Positions 12,696 to 22,200 of a stretch of 64,000 bases of DNA are shown here, in pieces. The stretch is from positions 1,240,001 to 1,304,000 of the forward strand of contig JAFCIZ010000007.1 in the NCBI GenBank assembly GCA_017871115.1, in the 5' to 3' direction. The position numbers and the translations under genes were made by a program. The DNA is from Cunninghamella blakesleeana. Its lineage: Eukaryota; Mucoromycota; Mucoromycetes; Mucorales; Cunninghamellaceae. The stretch's first letter is position 1. Every line of letters starts with the position of its first letter. The notes below the pieces were generated by a model. That model was not told where the DNA came from, searched no databases, and saw only the letters and a program-made list of their open reading frames with translations.

Positions 12696-15600
12696 ATAAC
12701 AAATCCATTAATAACAATAATAATAATAACAATATTAGCAATAATAATCACAATAACAACAATAACTTTTATAAAAATAATAAAAACAATACAAAAGACA
12801 ATAATACAGAAAATAATCAACAAAATATGAATGCAATATTTGATCAACATGAATTATGGGATGAAAATGAATATACACATTATGATGATGAAGATCTTTA
12901 TGCAGCCAGATTAGACAAACCACCTGCAGTTATACCTTCATCTTCTAAGACTCCAAAAACAATCAACAAAGGAAAACAAAAATTAAATATAAATAATACA
13001 TCTAAATTAATTGAAGATATTACTGAACAACAGCTATCTCAACAAGACATGATTAATGATTATATTATGGATAATACTATTGAACCAGAAAATAAAACAA
13101 AACGTAAACGACAACCACCATCTCCAGTGCAAATAAACTATAACATAGTAGATGATGTTTTTAAACAAAAAGCTAATATTGATGTTGGAGATTTAATTAA
13201 ATCATCACATACTTTACGACGCCAATTATTAACTGCATGTAAACCTAAAAGAAAAGCAACAAAAATAAAAGATCAAACTGATACAACTGCAACAGACATA
13301 CCATTAAATACATTAACTAACACAGAACTTACTACAACAGCAGCTTATACAAGTTTAATTATTAATGATAAAAGAATAAGAGGATTAATTGATAGCGGTG
13401 CCTCGAAATCTTGCATGTCAAAATCAATGATGAAATTATTAGGTTTACAAATTGATGCTCCTTCTACTAATATCTTTATTTTAGGAAATGGTACAAAACA
13501 AGCAACACTTGGAACAATACATGATGTACAAATACAAGTAACACCTGACATTATAATACCTGTTAATATGGAAGTATTACCTAAATGTCCTGCTCACTTG
13601 GTTTTAGGCAATAATTGGTTAAGTCATGCTCAAGCTCTTCTTAATTTTAGGACAAGTACTCTTAAAGTTTTGTATAAACATAAATCAGCTGAATTACCAA
13701 TTACATTTTTAAAAGAAACAGATAAGCCGTTAGTTACAATTAAATCAATTAATATTAAATATCATTCTGCAAACTCAACACAAGATAATACAACAAAGGA
13801 TACTAACGAAATAGATAATAATTTTGATACAACAAATAGTGATCTTGAAACAACAACAGACACTGAAACTGATGATGATTGGGAACATGATGAATACTCT
13901 GATGAAGAAAATTATTATATGGAAGATGACGTTAGAATTAATATTGATCGTAATCAAAATGAAAATAGTTTAATTATATCTACTGGTATTCAAGGGATGA
14001 CCATACCTCCTCATACAAATTGTCAATTCTATGTAAATCCTTCTATGCATACATCTGAACCTATACTTCTTACTCAAGATGATCAAAATGCTATTGCTAA
14101 TCCAAACGAATTTACATTAAATTTAATTAATAGATCTGATAATGATATTGATTTACCACCTCATCATATAATTAGTGAATATTATAATTTAATGAATAAT
14201 GAATGTGTATTAGAAGCTGATGATCTGAAAGGTTATGATATAGTTGAATCACTTGACATGAATGGATTAACAGAAGAATTATTTAATATTGATAATATGG
14301 ATGATGATGAAACACTGGATGAATCTCTTAAAGAAAAACTACAACTTGGAAATATACCTGAAGATTATAAAATTAAATTTTGGAAACTAATAAATCATTA
14401 TCAAGATGTTTTTGACTGGAACAATGATAGAATGGGATGTACTACTATGATTGAACATGAAATAATTTTACAAGATAATACAGTACCCATTAGACATCGA
14501 CCTTATCGTATGAGTCCAATGGAACAAGAATATTTAAAAAAGGAATTGGATCGACTATGTGAATTGGGAATAATTAAGCCTGCTAATACACCTTATACTG
14601 CTCCTATTATATTAGTTAAGAAGAAAAATGGCGATTACAGAATGGTAGTAGACTATAGAAAATTAAATGCACAAACTAAAGTAGATGCTTACCCATTACC
14701 TAGAATTGATGATCTTATTGATGAACTTGGTACTTCAAGTATATTTTCAGCTTTAGATCTTAGATCAGGATTTCACCAAGTACCTTTAAAAAATAATAGT
14801 AAAGAATTAACTGGATTCGTCACAAAATTTGGCACCTATCAATATGAAATGCTACCAATGGGTTTAGTTAATAGTCCTGCAACATTCCAACGGTTAATAG
14901 ATATATGTTTTAGATCAATGATTAATAGATGTCTAGTAGCCTATATAGATGATTTGAATGTACACTCAAAAAGTATAGAACAACACTTATTAGATTTAGA
15001 AGAATTATTCAAATGTGCTCGTAAAGGTGGACTACTTTTTAATATAGAAAAATGTGTCTTCTTTAAAAATGAATTAAAATTCCTGGGATATATAATAACG
15101 CAAGATGGAATAAAAACAGATCCAGCAAAAATAGAAAAAGTAAAAGATTTTCCTCAACCGACAACAGTTAAGCAAATCAGGGGATTTATTGGACTAGCTT
15201 CTTATTACAGACGATTCATACAAAATTTTGCAGCAATAGCAAGACCTTTACATGACGTAACAAAAACAAAAAATAAATCACCATGGACTGAAATAACAAC
15301 AAAATCATTTGAACTTTTAAAACAAAAACTAACAGAAGCACCGATTCTTAAAAGGGCTGATTTTAATAAACCATTTATAATTTTATGTGATGCATCTATG
15401 GAAGGATTAGGCTGTGTACTCACACAATTGGATGATGACAATCAAGAACATCCAGTAGTATATGCAAGCCGAGGTTTAAAGCAAAGTGAACAAAATTATA
15501 GTGCAACTAAACTAGAATGTCTGGCTCTCATATGGAGTTTACAAACTTTTAGACCATATCTTTTAGGAAAAAAGTTTACAGTCCTTTCTGATCATTCTCC

Positions 15601-15745
15601 TTTACGATGGCTAATAAAAGCACCTAAACCTACTGGTATGGTGGCAAGATGGATTACTTACTTGGCTGATTATGATTTTGAAATACAGTATCGTAGTGGA
15701 AAAAAACAACAGTCTGCAGATTTTCTTTCAAGACTTGGGTATTAA
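12653..15745 (+). CDS. Pol of element A: protease, reverse transcriptase, RNase H
   Basis: It lies in the -1 frame relative to gag; the frame opens at 12632, overlaps the end of gag by 25 bases, and has no ATG at its start, so it should be made as a Gag-Pol fusion by frameshifting. An Asn-rich segment (about 35 residues) and a linker precede the aspartic protease (LIDSGASKS, residue about 240). RT follows with VDYRKLN, LPRIDDLIDEL and the catalytic YIDD (about residue 760), then RNase H (LCDAS, about 905; SDHSPL). The frame stops at FLSRLGY, exactly where an integrase would normally be joined. No integrase follows. Confidence 0.9.
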   Translation, partial: LDRAIASNGQLAVPDNKSINNNNNNNNISNNNHNNNNNFYKNNKNNTKDNNTENNQQNMNAIFDQHELWDENEYTHYDDEDLYAARLDKPPAVIPSSSKTPKTINKGKQKLNINNTSKLIEDITEQQLSQQDMINDYIMDNTIEPENKTKRKRQPPSPVQINYNIVDDVFKQKANIDVGDLIKSSHTLRRQLLTACKPKRKATKIKDQTDTTATDIPLNTLTNTELTTTAAYTSLIINDKRIRGLIDSGASKSCMSKSMMKLLGLQIDAPSTNIFILGNGTKQATLGTIHDVQIQVTPDIIIPVNMEVLPKCPAHLVLGNNWLSHAQALLNFRTSTLKVLYKHKSAELPITFLKETDKPLVTIKSINIKYHSANSTQDNTTKDTNEIDNNFDTTNSDLETTTDTETDDDWEHDEYSDEENYYMEDDVRINIDRNQNENSLIISTGIQGMTIPPHTNCQFYVNPSMHTSEPILLTQDDQNAIANPNEFTLNLINRSDNDIDLPPHHIISEYYNLMNNECVLEADDLKGYDIVESLDMNGLTEELFNIDNMDDDETLDESLKEKLQLGNIPEDYKIKFWKLINHYQDVFDWNNDRMGCTTMIEHEIILQDNTVPIRHRPYRMSPMEQEYLKKELDRLCELGIIKPANTPYTAPIILVKKKNGDYRMVVDYRKLNAQTKVDAYPLPRIDDLIDELGTSSIFSALDLRSGFHQVPLKNNSKELTGFVTKFGTYQYEMLPMGLVNSPATFQRLIDICFRSMINRCLVAYIDDLNVHSKSIEQHLLDLEELFKCARKGGLLFNIEKCVFFKNELKFLGYIITQDGIKTDPAKIEKVKDFPQPTTVKQIRGFIGLASYYRRFIQNFAAIARPLHDVTKTKNKSPWTEITTKSFELLKQKLTEAPILKRADFNKPFIILCDASMEGLGCVLTQLDDDNQEHPVVYASRGLKQSEQNYSATKLECLALIWSLQTFRPYLLGKKFTVLSDHSPLRWLIKAPKPTGMVARWITYLADYDFEIQYRSGKKQQSADFLSRLGY

Positions 15746-16395
15746 AAAAAAAAAAAAAATATTTTAAAAAAAAAAAAAAAAAGAATTATTATAAAAAATA
15801 TTATTATTATACGTCCAAGGGAAATTGAAGACGATAAAAGCTAGACAAATATTAACATAACAATTTATTATATTACAATTATTATACAAAAGACAACATT
15901 CTACAACAATTATTATTATTTCAACAACACATACAACAAAAAATTATATTTTACAATAGTTATTTTATTTATTTACAACATATATTTCATTTATTTACAA
16001 CAATTATTTATATTACAACAAATCTTTTATAACAGTTATTTAACAAACAATTATTTCAACAACATCAATTTAAAAAAAAAAAAAACAGCACAAAAAAAAA
16101 AAAAAAATATATTTGTCCAAAGGTGATTGAAGACATTAAAAGCTATATCCAAACTAACAAAATACATAATTATTACAACATAAATAACACTTACTAAATT
16201 ATATTATTAAAATAACTTACAACAAAGCCTAAACAACAAATCTAACAACAATAATAAAAACAACAAATTTATATAATTATATATAAAAAAAAAAAAAAAG
16301 AAAAACTTTCATTCACATATTCACATTTTCTTTTGAAAATCTTTTAACAATACAAAAACACTTATTTTAATAATACAAAAATATATTTTTATAAA
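15746..16395 (+). other. Integrase-less spacer with A tracts and a duplicated 30-nt motif
   Basis: Noncoding, with long A runs at 15747-15783, 16069-16107 and 16287-16300. A 30-base motif at 15813-15842 recurs at 16115-16144 with 25 of 30 identities (shared core TTGAAGAC..TAAAAGCT). A gapless 30-base relative lies between pol and integrase of element C at 31699-31728. The stretch after each copy is rich in ACAAC and TTATT and resembles a leader. Confidence 0.75.
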
Positions 16396-16854
16396 ATGGA
16401 TATGCCAATTAATACCGAACGGGTTCCTTTGGACGAAGATAATCTTTATGACGAAACTTTACAAGCCCTCACGGAATTTGACTCACTTAATGAAGAAGAC
16501 TCATACAAGACGTTTATTAAGTTTATCTATCCTATGTATGTCAATGATTATGAAAAAATAAAGAAGTTAAAAGTGAAGATGCAAACTACCTTCTCCAAGC
16601 AACTTAGTCCAGTTGTTGTTCGGTTTGTACATACAAAGCTCCAACCTCCTGCTACTAAAGAAGAACTCATTGCGTATAAGATGGAAAGATCAAAGCTTGT
16701 AAATTATTTGCTCTCTGGTTTAGGTAACTCTAAATTCAATAAAATATTTGCAAGAAATGTTAATAAGAATGATCTTTGGAGCCAAGTGGGATTTAATAAA
16801 GATGGAGGTCCATCTTTTGTTGGCGTTGGGGGTGTTAGCAATAACGCTCTCTGA
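16396..16854 (+). CDS. ORF3 of element A, unknown function
   Basis: ATG-started, 152 aa, in the position where an env-like gene would lie. It is homologous to ORF3 of B (opening MDMPIN against MDIPIN; MYV.DY; Y..ER..L..L) and more distantly to ORF3 of C. It is predicted helical and charged, with no signal peptide, membrane segment or zinc motif, so it is not an envelope protein. The last codons (SNNAL-stop) lie inside the 3' LTR, and the G-rich polypurine tract is coded within VGVGG. Confidence 0.8.
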   Translation: MDMPINTERVPLDEDNLYDETLQALTEFDSLNEEDSYKTFIKFIYPMYVNDYEKIKKLKVKMQTTFSKQLSPVVVRFVHTKLQPPATKEELIAYKMERSKLVNYLLSGLGNSKFNKIFARNVNKNDLWSQVGFNKDGGPSFVGVGGVSNNAL

Positions 16855-17566
16855 TTTTTCTTTCCTTTTTTGGATTGGCTTTGTGCTACTGGTGCAAAAA
16901 CACCAAGGTGCAAAAACACCAAGGTGCAAAAACACCAAAGGTGCAAAAACACCAAAGGTGCAAAAACACCAAAGGTGCAAAAACACCAAGGTGCTTTTGT
17001 TCCTTACCCGATCCTTATAAATTTTAATTTTTTTTTTAAATATAAATAGAACCAATTTTTCTCTCTTTCTTTCTTTTAAATTGTCAAATTTTTATAATAA
17101 ATTATTATCTATTAAATAATTATTGAACTTGTCCACTTTATAAATCATATTTTATAATTTTAACTTATTTTACTTATAACTCATTCAAGTTACTGAATTT
17201 ATCTATTTTTTATAACAACCCATATTATTTTATTTTACATTTTTATATTTATTTACTTAAATATTTTTCAACCACTCAAATTTAAATTACTTTTTTTAAA
17301 TTTTCTTATTATATTTATTTTATATTGCGGTTACTGAAATCTCTCTTTAATCCTGCAATTATATTACACCTTTTAAAATTTTTATTTTTTTATTTCTTTA
17401 TTTTTACTTTATTTTATTTTATTTTTTTATTCCTTTATATTAAGTCGTTCTACTTATAAAACAGGAACTGGTGCTCACTGGAATTATATTATACATATCA
17501 AATATTACTTATAATACTCATTCCTCATTTCAACAAAATAAATCTTAAACAAAAACCCACACAACA
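16833..17566 (+). repeat. 3' LTR of element A
   Basis: 734 bp, identical by eye to the 5' LTR except for six copies of the 17-bp unit instead of twelve. It begins within the ORF3 coding sequence and is followed by the duplication CTAT. Confidence 0.92.
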
Positions 17567-17600
17567 CTATCTACTTTCCAAAACTATAAAAGGAAATCCT
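17567..17600 (+). repeat. Fragment of the old host LTR (LTR0)
   Basis: CTATCTACTTTCC and the following TATA-box sequence match the interior of LTR C. With 9889-9900 and 34538-34572 this is what is left of an older C-like LTR into which LTR2, A and B inserted. The last four bases, CCTA, are the left duplication of element B. Confidence 0.75.
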
Positions 17601-18282
17601 ATGTCGTCCAAGCGGATGATGTTGGCGGTGATTAAATTATTTTATTTTTTTCACAACCAAATTCCTACAACTTAATTCCTACAACCAAAGTTCTACAACC
17701 AAATTCCTACAACCTTTTTCCTCTTTCTCTCCCTAAAAAATTTATTTTTTGTTTTAATATAAATAGGAAAGAATATTTCTCTTTCTCTTTTGTTTTTTTT
17801 CTTTGTCAAATATAAACATAATATTTTTAAATAATACTTTATATAATAAATATTTTATTTGTCCAAACCAATTTTTTTATTTTATTTTAACTTTATACTA
17901 ATTTCTTGATTGAAATCATTTTTATTACTATAACAAATATATTTTATTTCTTAAGTGAAATCTCTTTTTATTTATATACAACATATATAAACTTTTATAT
18001 TTTATTTTTAATTTTATTATTACTTTATTTGATTATTACTCTTTTTATATAATAATCTACTCTCTGACTTTTAAATTCATTTGCATATACTTTTGAATTT
18101 TTTTTGAATATTTTTATTTTATATTATCTTTTTACCTTTTTACTTTTACATTATATTAAGTCGTTCTACTTGTAAAACAAGAACTGGTGCTCACTGGAAT
18201 TATCTTATTTATAATTAATATAAATACAAACTCTCTTATTTTATTTTAACAAAAATAACTCTTACCAAAAACACACACAACA
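17601..18282 (+). repeat. 5' LTR of element B
   Basis: TGTCGTCC...ACACAACA, 682 bp, with a 14-bp tandem repeat (four units of the ACAACCAAAGTTCT type), a TATA box, and TGGTGCTCACTGG. A primer-binding site with the same core follows at 18287. Confidence 0.9.
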
Positions 18283-18286
18283 TATT

Positions 18287-18304
18287 TGGTGCTCACTGGC
18301 GGGG
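18287..18304 (+). promoter_or_regulatory. Primer-binding site of element B
   Basis: TGGTGCTCACTGGCGGGG begins four bases after the LTR; its core is shared with A and C. Confidence 0.7.
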
Positions 18305-18428
18305 GAAACTTCAAAAAACTACAGGGAAAACTTTAAAAACTACTAAGAAAAATTACAAAACTATTATATTCTGCAAGTACACACTTTGAAGTTTATTCAT
18401 TTTAAAACTGAAGATTATCAACTATAAA

Positions 18429-18745
18429 ATGTCTTACGATTATACCGCGTTGGCTCAAGAACAACCTTTGCTCAAGCTCATTCCTAAACTCATTCCTTTT
18501 ACTGGAGGTGAACGTGAAGACTTTCGCCACTTCAAACAAATGCTGGAAACTTATTTAGAACTTACAAATACTACAAGCGACTCAAGGAAACTAGCCATAT
18601 TAAGAACACAAGTACACAAGTCTGCAAAAACTTATTTGGACTGTCTCAAGGATCAATACAAGGATTCTTTAACTTTTGATATTGTTATGACGGCTTTTGA
18701 AACAAAATTCGTTACTGCTGAACTTTTAGAATCTTACAAACTAAT
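18429..18745 (+). pseudogene. Gag of element B, cut off by element D
   Basis: About 105 codons of Gag closely related to that of A (MSYDYTALAQ, LIPFTGGEREDFRHF, FVTAELLESYKL). Reading runs into the D LTR and stops after five foreign codons. The rest of gag is absent on the other side of D. Confidence 0.92.
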
Positions 18746-19153
18746 TGTTGTATTTACCATATAATAACAATATTAAATGACTTCATAACTATAATACACT
18801 TATAATACACATGAAATATTTGATATTTATTATAAAATCACTACTGTGTACCTGATACAAAATGATCTATTCCTATTAGCTTATGCATTGCTATAACTTT
18901 AAATCTTCTAATCCCGCAGATCCATTACCATAGACACACTTTAAACTCCATTCTAATTCACGTTACCTTTACTAGATAACTTTATAATTCTATTTTCATA
19001 TTATATCATATAAACTAAGCCCAGTGTCACCAATCCACTAAAAGGTATAAATACAACCCTTGTCTTTTACATTTGAATAAAGGTTAACCAAAAGTTTCAC
19101 AATATTTCTTTGTTTTTAATTTTTTGTATAATTTTGAATTGATAAATTCAACA
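18746..19153 (+). repeat. 5' LTR of element D
   Basis: 408 bp with a TATAAATA box and an AATAAA signal near the 3' end. No TGG-type primer-binding site follows it; the next bases are a T run and ATTGTGAATTC, so priming may be by another mechanism. Confidence 0.92.
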
Positions 19154-19274
19154 TTTTTTATTGTGAATTCATTATTAAAAATAATCTTTATTCTAATACT
19201 AACTAAACTATACTATTCTATATAACTATATTTTATTCTAAATAATCTATATTTTATTTTTATACTTACCAATA

Positions 19275-22200
19275 ATGTCTTTTGAACATCAAAACAATAA
19301 TACTAAAATTGTTGCTGAAGCCACCGCTTCTCCTATCACTGCCAATTCTTCCAAGTCTTCTTCTCCTGCTCCTATGGATACTTTTCCTATGACTGGTACC
19401 TCTGCTTCCAAACATGCTAAAGTACCTACTTTAAATGAAAAAATCCAAAGGTTAAAGGATAAATTAACATCCAAATTAAATATATTAGCTGATATGGATA
19501 TTGATCACAAAGATTACTACAATGTGAGTCAAGAAGTAGCTTTGTTGACTAGACATATTGAAACTTTGCAGACATCCCAGAAGGTTTTGAACAACACCAT
19601 CTCTAGTAATACTAATATAAGGATGACCTACAAAGATGTTCCTTTATTTTATTTGGATGGTCAGGTTAAAAACGATACCAATGCTGAGGTGTTTAAATCT
19701 GCTGAACTTTTCTTAGAAAAGTTTGAAAGAATTCTTATATCCAATGGTGTAAACCTTGAAGTTGATTGGGAACAATGGGTACATTGTGCCATGGTGGGTG
19801 ATTCCTCCATTTGGTTCAAAGATCACTTAAAAGGTAAATCTTTATCTTGGTCCACAGCTTCCAAGCTGATCATAGATACTTTTGACGCCAAGGATAAAAG
19901 AATAAAAAATGCTTTAAATGTAGTAAACATGAAGATGCATGATGGTGAATCTGTTAATGAGTTTGGTCTTAGATTTCAAGCTGCATACCATAATGCTAAA
20001 TGGTCTGATGATGAAATCATGGCTGTCCTCTGTCTTCGTGCCCTTCCTCGTTCTTTACAACATGGTGTTTTAATTGCCATGCAAGGACGTGATGATAATA
20101 TTGACGGTGTTCCTTCTTCTTCTTCTGTGGTTTTAAATATTGCCCGCAATATACATGCCCAGAAACGTGCTTTTGACCATGAAGGAGAATCTTCTGATTC
20201 AAAAAGAAGCAAAAGAAGAACCAGTAGTGATCGTTTTCCTGTAAGGGATAAATACTGTTCTGAACATGGTAAAAGATCAAGCCATACTACTGAGGAATGC
20301 AAAGTATTAAAAAATAAAATTGTTGCTAGTAAACTTATTCCTAAACACGCTCCAGTATCTACTTCTGTTGCTACGAATAATGTTGTTGCTGGTAAACAAT
20401 GTTGGAATTGTCCTGAGGTATACACACCTGAACATAAATCACATTGCAAGGGAAAGCAATTCAAAAACCAAACATACAGAGTACAAGCTATTAACGCTTC
20501 CACCTCTTTTACAAATAAAAATGTGTCCACACCTAAGGTCACGGCTATTCCTACTCTTCTTCTCCCTAAACATCATGCTGACATTGATTTGAATCTTGAT
20601 TGGGATGAATTAGAAGTACAAGCTGCTGATGATATAGAAGAGACACTTGAAGATGCTATGGATGTTGAAGGCAATAAAGACAAAAATGAAATTAACATTA
20701 ATATTAATATGATAACTACACATCATACTAATAATAATAATCCCTTTATATTACCATTAATTGTTAATGACATTAGAATGAAAGCCTTGCTAGACACTGG
20801 TGCTGATGTATCTGTGATTAGCCTGAAATTTTGTTCTAATAATAATATAAAGTTTAATAAAAATCCACATGTTAATTTGCATTTTGTCACTAAAAATAAT
20901 TCGTCTTCACACATCGGTCTTACGGGACCTGTCTCCATTAAATACAATGGATTAATACTTACACATTCATTCCATGTATTAGAGCTATCTTCTAATGATT
21001 ATGATATCTTGATTGGAAGAGACTTAATACCAAAACTTGATATAGGTTTTTTAGGTCTTGCATACAATTGGGATGATAATAAAATACAGATCAAAAACAA
21101 TGATGATAAAGAATTATTAGAAATAAAAGAACCTAATAATTCACCTGCAGGTACAAAGGAAGAAAGAATCATATTCATAGATTCTATAACACCTTATATT
21201 GATGAAAATCAATTGATACCTAAGACATCTTTTTGTACACTTGATATTTCTGTAGTTAAATTAAATACACCTACTATGCCATCCAATGATACTAATCATC
21301 GCCAATATCCTATAGCATATACAATGCAACCATTGGTTGATGAGGCAGTAAAAACTTGGTTGGAAGAAGGTACAATCACTATCGCCCCAGTCGATACCAC
21401 TTGGAATAGTCCTATAACACTTGCACCCAAGAAAGATGAATACGGTAATATCACCGGTAAACGCCCTTGTCTTGATCCACGACACATTAATAAACATTTA
21501 CAGGATGATATATATCCTTTACCATTAATCAATGAGATCTTTGAGAACATGCACGGATCAAAAATCTTCACCACACTAGATTTAAAAAGTGCATTTCATA
21601 GATTCATGATTCATCCAGATGATCAACATAAAACTACTTTTACACACAAAGGTAGACAATACATGTTTAAAGGTTGTCCTTTTGGATTGAAGCCTCTATC
21701 ATCTAAATTTCAAAGAGTAATGCATCACATCTTCAATGGTCTTCCTTACGTCCAAACATTTGTTGATGATGTTGTTATTCATTCTAAAAATATGACAGAA
21801 CACATTGAACACGTATCTATAGCAATAAAGAAATTAACAGAAGTTAATTTGATACTTAATCCTAAAAAATGTCACTTCGCACAGACATGTGTTTACTTAC
21901 TAGGATTCTGTATATCAGATAAAGGTCATGATCTTGATCCACGAAAAGTCACTAATGTATTAGAATGGCAACGTCCTAAGACAGGTCATGCTGTTCAACA
22001 GTTTCTTGGTATAGTTAATTACTTCAGATTACACATAGCTAATATTGCTGCTTTAACTGCACCTATAGACGCTTTACGTAATTATAAAAATATAACAAAT
22101 AATGATTGGACATCAGTTCATGAAAAACATTTTAATACCATTAAACAAGAATTACAAAATAATACATTATTACACTTTCCTGATCTTTCTAAAACATTTT

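Larger units (their letters stand above)
10615..17566 (+). mobile_element. Element A: LTR retrotransposon lacking integrase
   Basis: LTRs at 10615-11450 and 16833-17566 flank gag, a frameshift-linked pol and ORF3. The 4-bp duplication CTAT lies on both sides (10611-10614 and 17567-17570). By eye the LTRs are identical except that the 5' copy has six more 17-bp repeat units (836 against 734 bp; the difference of 102 is exactly 6 x 17). No integrase is encoded anywhere between the RNase H end at 15745 and ORF3 at 16396. The element looks young and non-autonomous for integration. Confidence 0.9.

Noticed and set aside
12653..12923. Antisense ORFs rich in Ile/Tyr/Cys opposite gag-pol
   Set aside because: Shadow of Asn/Gln-rich AAT/CAA codons; no homology or start context.
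19976..20592. Antisense and alternate-frame ORFs within chromovirus D (up to 188 aa)
   Set aside because: Fully inside the Gag region of an intact polyprotein, with no motifs of their own.
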